Shown here: positions 7,028-15,150 of the stretch, piece by piece | Numbering within the stretch: position 1 is the first letter of the stretch | How the letters are laid out: the number at the start of each line of letters is the position of its first letter | NCBI GenBank assembly: GCA_964528795.1 | Contig: CAZGUY010000003.1 | Span: 1 to 41,555, forward strand | Direction: 5' to 3' | From: DATFJC01 sp964528795 | Lineage (GTDB): Bacteria; Patescibacteriota; Patescibacteriia; UBA2591; UBA6264 | DNA length: 41,555 nucleotides | The notes under the pieces: generated by a model | What the model was told of the DNA's origin: nothing | Databases searched by the model: none | What the model saw: the letters and a program-made list of their open reading frames with translations, nothing else | Position numbers and translations under genes: made by a program

Positions 7028-8419
7028 ATGTCTTCAAAAAAGAAGTCAAANNNNNNNNNNNNNNNNNNNNNNNNNNNNNNNNNNNNNNNNNNNNNNNNNN
7101 NNNNNNNNNNNNNNNNNNNNNNNNNNNNNNNNNNNNNNNNNNNNNNNNNNAAAAAGAAAAAAAGAGGTCGTCCCCCTAAAGACAAAGAAGAAGAAAAAAA
7201 GCCAAGAATAAAAAAACTTTCTGGAGGTAGTGACATTTTTTTAGATGATAATGAGTATTGGCATTATTTTACCAAAAAGATTATAGAAACAGCTTGTGAT
7301 TATGGTTTTGAAAAGATAAGAACACCAATGATAGAAAAAAAGCAACTCTTTACCCGCGTTTTAAAAGAAGATACTGTTTCAGTGGGTAGAAATAAGTCGC
7401 TTCGTCTTGACTTTGTACCCTCTATTGTAAGAGCATATATGGATGACGAAGATTTAGAAGAAGCTAAAAAGTTTTATTATCTTGGTTCTGTTTTTGAATC
7501 TCGTTCTAGCAAAGATCCGAATGAGCTCCATGATATTGGTTTAGAAGTAGTAGGTTCTGATCAACCTATTATTGATGCTGAACTTATTTTAATAGCTTAC
7601 AATATCTTTGATAGCCTTAAATTTGACGTAAATATTCAAATTGGTAACTTAGGTTGCAGGAAAGGAAGAAAAAAATACATTAAAAAATTAAGAGAATATT
7701 TAACCCCAAAGAAAAATTGGCTTTGTAAAAATTGTAAGAAAAATCTTGAGGAAAATCTTTTAGCTATATTCAAGTGTGAGAATAAAGAATGTCAGGAAGT
7801 AGTAGAAGATGCTCCCCAATTAGTGGATAACTTATGCAGCGACTGTAAAAAACACTTTGTTGAAGTTTTGGAATCTTTAGATGAAGTTGATGTTGCTTAT
7901 AGAGTTGACCCTTTATTAGTAGAAGCAAAAGATTATAATATGGAAACAGTTTTTGAGTTTTGTTTGGAAAATGAAGATGGGGAAAAGATTGTTTTAGGAA
8001 AGGGTGGTAGACACAATAAAGTAGCCGAAGATTTAGGAGCGGATGATCCAATTCCTGCTGTAGGTTGGAAAATTAATATGGATAAGTTAGTTAAGTATGG
8101 TAAGAAATATGATGTTCGTACTTATGGTCCAAGACCTCCAAAAGTATTTTTAGCACAAGTAGGTAAAAAGGCTGCTCAAAAAGCTTTGAGTCTTTTTGGA
8201 GAATTAAAAGAAGAAGGCATATTAGTAGCAAAAAACTTTACTAAGAGAAGCTTAAAAGAACAATTAAAAGAAGCAAAAGAAATAGGGGTTGATTTAACCT
8301 TAATTTTAGGAGAAAAAGAAACAAAAGATGATACTATTATTATTAGAAATATGGAAACAAGTAACCAAGAAACAGTTGATCAGGCTAAACTGATTAAAGA
8401 GCTGAATAAAAAATTATGA
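7028..8419 (+). CDS. Histidyl-tRNA synthetase-like protein with degenerate active-site motifs (contains gap)
   Basis: Class II HisRS fold: GFEKIRTPMIE, the family's Cys-containing insertion (CKNCKKNLEENLLAIFKC... LCSDCKKHF) and a C-terminal anticodon-binding-like domain from PPKVFLAQVG. The catalytic motifs are changed. The TLRPEGT region reads LRLDFVPS. Motif 2 FRxExP reads FESRSSKDP (near 7490). The HisRS signature LVRGLDYYTGT reads LVEAKDYNMET (near 7915-7945). Motif 3 GLERL reads NMDKL (near 8080). This argues for a non-aminoacylating paralogue, comparable to HisZ, or a very divergent enzyme. The N-terminus is Lys-rich with an AT-hook-like RGRPPK, and a 100-N gap lies inside it, so the true length is unknown. 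Confidence 0.75.
   Translation: MSSKKKSXXXXXXXXXXXXXXXXXXXXXXXXXXXXXXXXXXKKKKRGRPPKDKEEEKKPRIKKLSGGSDIFLDDNEYWHYFTKKIIETACDYGFEKIRTPMIEKKQLFTRVLKEDTVSVGRNKSLRLDFVPSIVRAYMDDEDLEEAKKFYYLGSVFESRSSKDPNELHDIGLEVVGSDQPIIDAELILIAYNIFDSLKFDVNIQIGNLGCRKGRKKYIKKLREYLTPKKNWLCKNCKKNLEENLLAIFKCENKECQEVVEDAPQLVDNLCSDCKKHFVEVLESLDEVDVAYRVDPLLVEAKDYNMETVFEFCLENEDGEKIVLGKGGRHNKVAEDLGADDPIPAVGWKINMDKLVKYGKKYDVRTYGPRPPKVFLAQVGKKAAQKALSLFGELKEEGILVAKNFTKRSLKEQLKEAKEIGVDLTLILGEKETKDDTIIIRNMETSNQETVDQAKLIKELNKKL
7051..7150. other. Assembly gap (100 N)
   Basis: Exactly 100 N inside the Lys-codon-rich (poly-A-rich) start of the HisRS-like gene. The round number suggests a placeholder, so the true distance is unknown and the reading frame across it is not proven. 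Confidence 0.95.
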
Positions 8420-9678
8420 AAGTAAGTTTTAAGACCTTTGGGTGTAAATTGAATCAATCCGAAACATTAAAATTTAAAAAAGATTTATTAGAAAAGGGAG
8501 TAAGGGTAGTTCCTTTTGATGAAAATCCAGATATTTATGTGATTAATGCTTGTAGTGTTACTCAAAGAGCAGAAAGAAAATTAAGGCAAGAGATCTATAA
8601 TGCTAGGCGCCAATATCCTAATATCTTTTTAGTAGTAGCTGGTTGTTTTACAAAAGAACTTAAAAATAATAAAAAAATAAAATCTTTGGTTGATGATTGG
8701 TTTCCAAATGAAATAAAGGATAGTTTACCTGAAGCTCTTTTAAATGTTTACAACTTTAAAAAGAAAAAAGTCAAAGATATTAGCCCAGAAACATCCCAAA
8801 GGAATCGTTCTATGGTTAAGATTCAAGATGGCTGTAATCAATTTTGTAGTTATTGTATAGTTCCTTATTTGAGAAATAAACTTTCAAGTAAAAGTTTTGA
8901 AAAAATTGTTAAAGAGATCAATGATTTAGAAAAAGCAGGTTTTAAGGAAATAAATTTAGTAGGAGCAAATATTACTCTTTATAATTACAAAGGCAACGAT
9001 TTGTTGGATTTGTTAAAACATATTCTTGAAAATACCAGCATTCCAAGAATTAGAATTTCATCTTTATGGCCAACCTTTTTAAATGACGAATTTATAGATT
9101 TAATTGCTCAATCTGATCGAATATGTCCTTATATTCATTTGTCAGTTCAGTCAGGATGTGATAAAATACTTAAGTTAATGAATCGAGATTACCCCTTAGC
9201 CCAAGTTAAAAAAGTTATTAATAAGCTAAAAGATAAGAATATAGAAATTGGGACAGATATTATAGTAGGCTTTCCTGGTGAAACCGAATCTGACTTTAAA
9301 AAAACATATGAATTTGTAAAATGGGCTAAGTTTTTAAATCTTCATGTTTTTAAGTATTCAGTTAGGCCAGGCACAAAAGCTGCTTCTTTTAAAAACAAGG
9401 TAGACTCTAAGGTTAAAAATAAGAGATCTAAAAAACTTAGAAAACTGGGTAAAAAAGTTGCCCAAAATCAGATTGAGAAATATTGTAAACAAAAAATTCA
9501 AGCAAAGGTACTTTTTGAAAGCAAGACAAAGGATTTTTGGGTTGGTAAGACCCCAAACTATATAGATGTTTATTTGAAATCCGATAATGATTTATATAAT
9601 AAAATAAAAAAAGTTAATTTAACAAAACCGTTTAAAAACGGTATAATTTCTAAAAAATATGACCAAGCCAACAGCTAA
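8416..9678 (+). CDS. mtaB: tRNA methylthiotransferase, MtaB-like (radical SAM)
   Basis: 420-residue methylthiotransferase. The N-terminal UPF0004 domain begins KVSFKTFGCKLNQSE, the 'GCKxNQ' form typical of MtaB, which converts t6A37 to ms2t6A37 in tRNA. Further cluster Cys residues lie in NACSV and AGCF. The radical-SAM core has CNQFCSYC (CxxxCxxC), and the C-terminus resembles a divergent TRAM region. It overlaps the HisRS-like stop by 4 bases (ATGA). A second family member, MiaB-type, lies at 25000-26274, so the two split the i6A and t6A branches. Family sure; exact substrate from sequence pattern. Confidence 0.88.
   Translation: MKVSFKTFGCKLNQSETLKFKKDLLEKGVRVVPFDENPDIYVINACSVTQRAERKLRQEIYNARRQYPNIFLVVAGCFTKELKNNKKIKSLVDDWFPNEIKDSLPEALLNVYNFKKKKVKDISPETSQRNRSMVKIQDGCNQFCSYCIVPYLRNKLSSKSFEKIVKEINDLEKAGFKEINLVGANITLYNYKGNDLLDLLKHILENTSIPRIRISSLWPTFLNDEFIDLIAQSDRICPYIHLSVQSGCDKILKLMNRDYPLAQVKKVINKLKDKNIEIGTDIIVGFPGETESDFKKTYEFVKWAKFLNLHVFKYSVRPGTKAASFKNKVDSKVKNKRSKKLRKLGKKVAQNQIEKYCKQKIQAKVLFESKTKDFWVGKTPNYIDVYLKSDNDLYNKIKKVNLTKPFKNGIISKKYDQANS
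9619..9647 (+). promoter_or_regulatory. Internal promoter for the uridine phosphorylase gene with a palindrome in the spacer
   Basis: TTAACA (9619-9624) and TATAAT (9642-9647) are 17 bases apart at the end of mtaB, just before the udp ATG at 9659. The spacer holds a perfect inverted repeat, ACCGTTT-aa-AAACGGT (9627-9642), that abuts the -10 box. This is a plausible operator, although the DNA also encodes mtaB residues. Confidence 0.5.
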
Positions 9679-10483
9679 AAACCCCGTTAGTAAAGGAGGA
9701 AAACAATACCACATTAATTGTAAAAAAGGAGATTTATCTGATTATTTACTTTTACCTGGTGATCCAGGTAGAGTTGAAAAAATTGCTAGCTCATGGGATA
9801 GTAAAAAACAAGTTTCTGACAATCGAGAATTTAGTTCGGTAAGAGGGAGATATAAAGGAACAGATTTGTCTTGTATGTCGACTGGTATTGGTGCTCCTTC
9901 AGTTGGTATTGCTGTAGAAGAGGCAGCTAGAATAGGGGTAGATACATTTTTAAGAGTTGGTTCTACTGGAGCTTTACGTAAAGATATGAAACCAGGTGAT
10001 ATAGTAATCACAGCAGCTGGTATTAGAGATGAAGGTCTTTCAAAAAATTATGTTAAAGAAATTTATCCAGCTCATGCTAATTATGAAATAATCTTAGCTT
10101 TAATAGAAGCATGCGAAAAAATGGGAGCGAATTATCATGTTGGAACTACTATTTCAACAGATTCCTTTTATATTGGAGAAGGAAGACCCGGATTTGAAGG
10201 TTATAACCAGTCTTATACCGAACCTGTTTTAGAAGATTGGAAAAAAACTGGTGCTCTAAACATTGAGATGGAAGCTTCTGGTCTTTTAACTCTTGCTAAT
10301 TTGTATGGGCTAAGGGCTGGAGCTGTATGTGTAGTATTTGATAATTTAATTACTAATGAATTTAAAAAGGTGGGCGAGAAAAAGTTAGGCAAAATAGCTT
10401 CTGAAGCAATATCAATTTTAAATGATTGGGACAATTTAAAGAAAAAGAAAGATAAAAAATATTTTTACCCTTCTTTAGATTAA
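9659..10483 (+). CDS. udp: Uridine phosphorylase-like nucleoside phosphorylase
   Basis: 274 residues of the NP-I family. LLPGDPGRVEKIA supplies the phosphate-binding loop, STGIGAPSVGIAVEE and RVGSTGAL are family blocks, and LNIEMEASGLLTL carries the ribose-binding Met-Glu. The pattern is closest to bacterial Udp (uridine + phosphate to uracil + ribose-1-phosphate). A substrate shift to other nucleosides is possible. It overlaps the mtaB end by 20 bases and appears to have its own promoter. For an organism that probably scavenges nucleosides, this is a salvage enzyme (inference). Confidence 0.87.
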   Translation: MTKPTAKNPVSKGGKQYHINCKKGDLSDYLLLPGDPGRVEKIASSWDSKKQVSDNREFSSVRGRYKGTDLSCMSTGIGAPSVGIAVEEAARIGVDTFLRVGSTGALRKDMKPGDIVITAAGIRDEGLSKNYVKEIYPAHANYEIILALIEACEKMGANYHVGTTISTDSFYIGEGRPGFEGYNQSYTEPVLEDWKKTGALNIEMEASGLLTLANLYGLRAGAVCVVFDNLITNEFKKVGEKKLGKIASEAISILNDWDNLKKKKDKKYFYPSLD

Positions 10484-10508
10484 TTTAGTAAATTAATTTA
10501 TAAGCATT

Positions 10509-10865
10509 ATGGGAGATTGTATATTTTGTAAAATTATTAATAAAGAACAAACGGCTGATATTGTTTATGAAGGAGATGATATAATTGCTTTTAAAGATAT
10601 TGATCCGAGCGCCCCAATTCATGTTTTATTAGTCCCTAAAAAACATATTAAATCTGTTATAGAATTAAATAAAAAAGATAGTTCTCTAATGGGAGATTTA
10701 ATTTGGAGAGCAAAAGAAATAGCTAAAGAAAAAGGTTTAGATAAGTCAGGATATAAACTTGTTTTTAATTGCGGTGAAGGGGCAGGCCAAATAGTAAATC
10801 ATATTCATCTTCATCTTTTAGGAGGCTGGAAAAACAAAAAACAAGCTGATAAAATAAAAGTATAA
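10509..10865 (+). CDS. HIT-family nucleotide hydrolase/transferase (HINT-like)
   Basis: 118 residues. The histidine triad appears as HIHLHLL near residues 98-104, and the zinc-type pair CIFC sits at residues 4-7 as in HINT proteins. The family hydrolyses nucleoside phosphoramidates and related purine nucleotides. It starts 25 bases after the uridine phosphorylase and is probably in the same transcript. Length and motif order are normal. Confidence 0.93.
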   Translation: MGDCIFCKIINKEQTADIVYEGDDIIAFKDIDPSAPIHVLLVPKKHIKSVIELNKKDSSLMGDLIWRAKEIAKEKGLDKSGYKLVFNCGEGAGQIVNHIHLHLLGGWKNKKQADKIKV

Positions 10866-10889
10866 TTTAAAAAATTTAATATATTTATT

Positions 10890-11156
10890 ATGAGTTTAAA
10901 AGACTTTTTCAAAGGAGGGTTTTGGGGAGCTATTTTTGGCTCAGTTATGACCAAATTATTCAATAAGGATACTGGTAAGGAAAATAGAGAAGAATTAAAA
11001 AGAAGAGTTGAAGAGATTAAAAAGGAGCTTAGTGAAAAAGCTCGCGAAACAGCTGAAAAAACCGGCAAAACCAAAAAAGAATTAGAAGAAGACGTAGAAG
11101 AAATTAAAAAAGCCTTTAAAAAGGGCGAAAAAAGTAAGAAAAATAAAGATAAATAA
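10890..11156 (+). CDS. Small YtxH-like protein
   Basis: 88 residues. A short N-terminal stretch with Gly-rich hydrophobic residues (FFKGGFWGAIFGSVMTKLF, about 6-24) is followed by a long, highly charged Lys/Glu helix. This arrangement resembles YtxH/gas-vesicle-like small proteins, with an N-terminal membrane-associated segment and an amphipathic coiled coil. The function is unknown in such families. It lies 24 bases after the HIT gene and 2 bases before the ferredoxin gene, so it is operonic. Confidence 0.6.
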   Translation: MSLKDFFKGGFWGAIFGSVMTKLFNKDTGKENREELKRRVEEIKKELSEKARETAEKTGKTKKELEEDVEEIKKAFKKGEKSKKNKDK

Positions 11157-11158
11157 TT

Positions 11159-11359
11159 ATGCCAAAATTTAGAGTAAGTGTAGAAAAAGAAAAATGTATA
11201 GGTTGTGGTAGCTGTGAAGCAGTTTGTCCTGGTAATTTTAAAGTAGAAAATGGTAAGGCAAAAGTATTAAATAAAGTAGTAAAAGATTCAAAATGTAGCC
11301 AAACAGCTGCTGAAAGTTGTCCTACAGAGGCAATTAAGGTTGAAGCAATCAAAGATTAA
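11159..11359 (+). CDS. Monocluster [4Fe-4S] ferredoxin
   Basis: 66 residues. CIGCGSCEAVCP gives Cys13, Cys16, Cys19 and Cys23, and SCPTEAI gives Cys54. By comparison with Thermotoga-type ferredoxins, Cys13/16/19/54 bind one cluster, while Cys23 and Cys46 could form the conserved disulfide. It is a small soluble electron carrier. Possible users in this window are the two radical-SAM methylthiotransferases, which need electrons (inference). It follows the YtxH-like gene by 2 bases and precedes ybeY by 5. Confidence 0.92.
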   Translation: MPKFRVSVEKEKCIGCGSCEAVCPGNFKVENGKAKVLNKVVKDSKCSQTAAESCPTEAIKVEAIKD

Positions 11360-11364
11360 TAAAC

Positions 11365-11778
11365 ATGAAAATATTAGTTAGTTTTCAAAAGGGTTCTTTA
11401 CAGGAATCCTTTGTAAAAGATGTTTTAAAAAAAGCTTACAAGGATTTAAAGGATAAAAAAAATATAAAAAAGGAGGTTGCTGAAATATCGGTAGCCTTTG
11501 TTTCTTCTGATACTATCAAAAAAGTAAATTCTAATTATCGAGGAATAAATAAGGTAACTGATGTTTTATCTTTTGAGGATCCTCCTGAAATTTTGGTTTG
11601 TTTAAAAGCAGTAAAGAGGCAAGCTAAAAATAAAAAACAGAATTTAAAAAAGGAAGTAGCTTTAGTTTTAATTCATAGTTTGTTGCATGTTTTTGGTTTT
11701 GACCATAAAAAAGATAAAAAAGCTCAAGAAATGAGAAGATTAGAACAAACAATACTATCTAATTTAAATATAAAATAA
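11365..11778 (+). CDS. ybeY: Endoribonuclease YbeY
   Basis: 137 residues. The zinc motif H3xH5xH is present as HSLLHVFGFDH (His104, His108, His114), and NYRGINKVTDVLSF is the conserved central block. YbeY takes part in 16S rRNA 3'-end maturation and ribosome quality control. The usual GDI segment after the central block reads PEI, and the region between is rich in Lys insertions, so the protein is a divergent member. It ends one base before ftsA. Confidence 0.9.
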   Translation: MKILVSFQKGSLQESFVKDVLKKAYKDLKDKKNIKKEVAEISVAFVSSDTIKKVNSNYRGINKVTDVLSFEDPPEILVCLKAVKRQAKNKKQNLKKEVALVLIHSLLHVFGFDHKKDKKAQEMRRLEQTILSNLNIK

Positions 11779-11779
11779 T

Positions 11780-13006
11780 ATGAATCATTCAGAAATTATA
11801 ACAGGTATTGATCTTGGTTCCGACACTATAAGAATAGCTGTTGGGCGAGTTACCCCTGAAGGAAATTTACAAATTGAAGGTCTTTCAGAAGGTCCTTCGG
11901 ATGGTATAAACAAAGGAGTTATTATAAATATTGAGGATACTGTTTCTTCTATTTCTGCCTGTTTAGAAAAAGCTGAAAAAGTAGTAGGTAAACCTATAGA
12001 ACATGCTTTTGTAGGTATTTCAGGTAGTCATGTGATATCACAAGAAAGTCATGGAGTAGTTTCTATTTCAAAAACTGATGGTGAAATAAAAAGAGAAGAT
12101 GTAAAAAGAGTTTTAAAAGCAGCCGAAACAGTGGCTAAACCATCAAATTATAAAATTTTACATGTTTTGCCAAGAACTTATTCGGTTGACAACCAACCGG
12201 GCATTATTAATCCAGTTGGTATGACGGGGGTAAGATTGGAAGTTGATACTCAAATTATTTTAGGACTTTCTAACCAAATTAGAAATTTAAATAAAGTTTT
12301 TCATAGAATAGGGGTTAATATTGATAGACACGTATTTACTATTATTGCAACAGCTAACTCTGTTTTGACTAAAGACCAAAAAGAATTAGGGGTTGCTCTT
12401 GTTAATTTAGGCTCTACAACAACTAGTGTAGCAGTTTACGAAGAAGGAGATATTTTAACTGCTAAAGTGCTACCAATTGGTTCTCGTCATATTACCAATG
12501 ATATTGCAATTGGTTTAAGGGTGAATGTTGATTTAGCAGAACAGATAAAAATTAATTATGGTACCAGTGTTCCTTCCAATGTTAAAGCAAGTGAAAAAAT
12601 AGATTTAAGCGAATTTAGTGATGAAGAGACAGGCACTGCTTCTCGTAAAAGGGTGGCAAATATTATTAAGGCTAGGTCAGAAGAAATATTTGATATGGTG
12701 AATGATGAACTGGGTAAAATTGACCGAAAAGAGAAATTACCAGCTGGAGTTGTTTTAACAGGAGCTGGATCAAAATTGAATGGTTTAGTAGAAACTTCTA
12801 AAGACGTTTTTAAAATGCCTGCTTCTCTTGGCTCGCCAAAAGGATTTGATAGTGTGACCAAAAGAGCTTATGACTCTAGTTATGCTACAGCTACAGGTCT
12901 TGTTTTGTGGGGTAAAGGTGAAGATACTTTATCCAAAAAGAGTTTTGATTTTAATACAGTTAGTAAAAAGGCCAAAAATATTTTAAAAAAGATCCTTCCT
13001 CATTAA
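11780..13006 (+). CDS. ftsA: Cell division protein FtsA
   Basis: 408 residues of the actin/HSP70 ATPase fold. TGIDLGSDTIRIAVG is the phosphate-1 loop, NLGSTTTSVAVY the phosphate-2 loop and LTGAGSKLNGL the adenosine motif. The inserted 1C/SHS2 domain follows around residues 85-165 (VGISGSHVISQES). The C-terminus ends in an amphipathic basic helix (KKAKNILKKILPH), the membrane-targeting sequence that tethers FtsZ. It is directly followed by ftsZ (3 bases), as in most bacteria. Confidence 0.97.
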   Translation: MNHSEIITGIDLGSDTIRIAVGRVTPEGNLQIEGLSEGPSDGINKGVIINIEDTVSSISACLEKAEKVVGKPIEHAFVGISGSHVISQESHGVVSISKTDGEIKREDVKRVLKAAETVAKPSNYKILHVLPRTYSVDNQPGIINPVGMTGVRLEVDTQIILGLSNQIRNLNKVFHRIGVNIDRHVFTIIATANSVLTKDQKELGVALVNLGSTTTSVAVYEEGDILTAKVLPIGSRHITNDIAIGLRVNVDLAEQIKINYGTSVPSNVKASEKIDLSEFSDEETGTASRKRVANIIKARSEEIFDMVNDELGKIDRKEKLPAGVVLTGAGSKLNGLVETSKDVFKMPASLGSPKGFDSVTKRAYDSSYATATGLVLWGKGEDTLSKKSFDFNTVSKKAKNILKKILPH

Positions 13007-13009
13007 TAT

Positions 13010-14206
13010 ATGAATAAAGAAAAAGACAAAACTACTCCTAAAAACTTAAAAAATTCCAACATAAAAGTTATTGGTGTTGGAGGGGCAGGAGTATCCGTTA
13101 TAAGACGTATGACAGAAAAGAATTTAAAAAATGTAGATTATCTTGTTATTGATACAGATGAGCAAGCTTTAAATACAATTGATAAAAGTGAAGTTTATAA
13201 AATACAAATTGGAAAAAGTTTAACCAAGGGTGATGGTACGGGTATGGATATTGAAAAGGGTAAGAAATCCGCCCTTGAAGAAAAAAAGGATTTAGAAAAA
13301 GCCATTAAAGGGGCCGGTATTATTTTTGTAAGCGTTGGTTTGGGTGGAGGAACTGGAAGTGGAGCTGGGCCCGTAATAGCTGATGTTTGTAAAAAAACCA
13401 ATGCTTTAGTAGTGGGAGTTTTAACAAAGCCTTTTAATTTTGAAGGAAAAGAAAGACTAAGGTTAGCAAAAAAAGCCCTTGATAGTTTTAAAGATAAGTT
13501 AGATGCTTTTGTCACTATTTCAAATAGCCGTATTATGCAGATTATTGAAAGAAAAACCTCTATTAATAAAGCCTTTGATATTGTTGATGAAGCAGTTCGA
13601 GATGGTATTTCTCTTTTTGCTGACATTTTAAATAAAACTGGTACTATAAATGTTAATTTATCAGATGTGGTGAGTATTTTAAAAGGAGCAGGACCTATAT
13701 TTTTAGGAAGCGGTAAAGTTAGTTTACAGGATCAAGCCAAAGAAGCAGGAACGAGGGCTTTAGAAAACCCTCTTATTGAAGACCTTGTTCCTCAAAAAGC
13801 TAAAAATGTATTATTTGTGGTAAATGGTCCTGAAAGTTTGCCCATGTCTGAAGTAAATAGTTTAGCAAAAAGAATTAATAAAGAATTAAGACCTGATGCT
13901 AAAATAATCTTTGGAGCTGTAGTTGAAAAAAATAGACAAAACATTGGAGTTACCCTTATAGGTACTAATTTTAAAAATAGATTTCAAAACTCGAATGGTC
14001 ATAAAAAAAGAAAAAAGATTTCCCATCAAAATCATTCTTCCGACAAGGATAAAAAGAAAGTTCACCACAAAAAGGTTAAACCCAAAAGAGAAGTTAAAGC
14101 TTATGGGGAAGATGATTTTGAAACAAAGAAAGATTTTATTGAAAAAGGGGACTTTGAAGACGAACTTGAAATTCCTGCTTTTTTAAGAAAAAAATTAAAA
14201 AAATAA
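13010..14206 (+). CDS. ftsZ: Cell division protein FtsZ
   Basis: 398-residue tubulin-like GTPase that forms the division ring. GVGGAGVSVIRRM and the tubulin signature GGGTGSGAGP bind GTP. The T7 loop, normally NxDxxD, reads NVNLSD: Asn214 and Asp219 are kept, but the first Asp is Asn216 (codon 13655-13657). After the C-terminal domain comes a Lys/His-rich linker, and the last residues LEIPAFLRKKLKK form the conserved peptide that binds FtsA. The protein has an 18-residue Lys/Asn-rich leader. It is co-transcribed with ftsA and a small unknown gene 6 bases downstream. Confidence 0.97.
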   Translation: MNKEKDKTTPKNLKNSNIKVIGVGGAGVSVIRRMTEKNLKNVDYLVIDTDEQALNTIDKSEVYKIQIGKSLTKGDGTGMDIEKGKKSALEEKKDLEKAIKGAGIIFVSVGLGGGTGSGAGPVIADVCKKTNALVVGVLTKPFNFEGKERLRLAKKALDSFKDKLDAFVTISNSRIMQIIERKTSINKAFDIVDEAVRDGISLFADILNKTGTINVNLSDVVSILKGAGPIFLGSGKVSLQDQAKEAGTRALENPLIEDLVPQKAKNVLFVVNGPESLPMSEVNSLAKRINKELRPDAKIIFGAVVEKNRQNIGVTLIGTNFKNRFQNSNGHKKRKKISHQNHSSDKDKKKVHHKKVKPKREVKAYGEDDFETKKDFIEKGDFEDELEIPAFLRKKLKK

Positions 14207-14212
14207 TATAAA

Positions 14213-14527
14213 ATGAGTTTTTCCGGAAAAGAAATTGTTTGGACAAAACATGCTCAAAAGAAGATAAGGTATTATAGTTTGTCTAAAAGAAAATTAAAAC
14301 GTATGCTATACGAATTTGATAGAAAAGAGCAAGGAATTGCCCCAAATACTATTGCAGTAATGAAAAGAGTAAAAAAGACAAGAGAAACAGAAATTTGGCT
14401 AATGTATGAGGAGGTCGAAAATAAAATTAAAATAGTTAGTGCTTGGAGATATCCTGGTACAACTGAAAAAGATGAGTCAATTTATATTCCTTCAGATGTC
14501 TTTGAAGAGCTAAATAATAAGGCATAA
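14213..14527 (+). CDS. Conserved small protein of unknown function (DUF4258-like)
   Basis: 104 residues without a membrane segment. WTKHAQKKIRYYSLSKRKLKRML followed by strand-forming WLMYEE and KIKIVSAWRYPG resembles the small alpha-beta DUF4258/RelE-like proteins, some of which are toxins; I see no partner antitoxin gene. It sits 6 bases behind ftsZ and is the last gene before a promoter-like and hairpin region, so it likely ends the ftsAZ transcript. The function is not assignable. Confidence 0.6.
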   Translation: MSFSGKEIVWTKHAQKKIRYYSLSKRKLKRMLYEFDRKEQGIAPNTIAVMKRVKKTRETEIWLMYEEVENKIKIVSAWRYPGTTEKDESIYIPSDVFEELNNKA

Positions 14528-14600
14528 AAGTTATCCACAATTTGCCTTGACTGATATTTTAATTTTTATTACTATAATTTGTTGATATAAATATTTACTA

Positions 14601-14624
14601 AAAACATGCCTAGGGCATTTTTTT
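14601..14624 (+). terminator. Weak hairpin with T-run after the ftsAZ operon
   Basis: ATGCC-tag-GGCAT followed by seven T (14618-14624), preceded by five A that can extend the stem. The 5-bp core stem is short, so this is either a weak terminator of the upstream operon or an attenuator in the greA leader. Confidence 0.45.
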
Positions 14625-14674
14625 AGTTTTTATTATATTTATTATTTTAATTTATTATTTTAACTTTTATATTT

Positions 14675-15124
14675 ATGGAAAAGTTTTTAACACCAAAAGG
14701 AAAAGAAAAGGTCAAAAAAGACCTTTCTGAGCTCAAAGCAAGAATTCCAGAAATTGCTAAAAGAATTTCTGAAGCAAAAGAAAAAGGTGACTTAAGTGAA
14801 AATGCAGAGTATAGCGAAGCCAAAGAAGAGCACAGAAGGGTACAAGAAGAAATTACTCGACTAAAGAATCTATTAAATACCGCTAAAACCGTAGAAAAAA
14901 AGGATAGCGACAAGGTTTGTATTGGTTCAAAAGTAACTGTAAAGAAAAACGGTGATAAAAAAACTTATACCTTAGTGGGTTCAGAAGAGTCAGATCCTAG
15001 TGAGGGGAAGATTTCATATGAATCCCCATTAGGCCAGACTTTACTGGATAAAAAGGTGGGCGATGAAGCTAGATTTGAAACCCCAAGAGGTGAAAGTAAA
15101 CTTTCCATTGTAAAAATTGAATAA
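14675..15124 (+). CDS. greA: Transcription elongation factor GreA
   Basis: 149 residues. The N-terminal coiled coil contains GDLSENAEYSEAKEE at its tip, whose acidic residues act in the RNA polymerase secondary channel to stimulate cleavage of backtracked transcripts. The C-terminal FKBP-like domain (ISYESPLGQTLLDKKVGDEARF) follows. It stands alone: 147 bases from the upstream gene and closed by a strong terminator. Confidence 0.97.
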   Translation: MEKFLTPKGKEKVKKDLSELKARIPEIAKRISEAKEKGDLSENAEYSEAKEEHRRVQEEITRLKNLLNTAKTVEKKDSDKVCIGSKVTVKKNGDKKTYTLVGSEESDPSEGKISYESPLGQTLLDKKVGDEARFETPRGESKLSIVKIE

Positions 15125-15150
15125 AAAGCTTACTTTGATCATAAAAAATA

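Noticed and set aside
14213..14527. Toxin of a toxin-antitoxin pair
   Set aside because: The fold guess is compatible with RelE-like proteins, but there is no small antitoxin gene next to it and it sits in the ftsAZ operon.
14547..14578. TTGACT and TATAAT before greA as a promoter
   Set aside because: The spacer is 20 bases, outside the usual range, and a terminator-like hairpin lies downstream; a greA promoter is likely somewhere in this region but I cannot place it.
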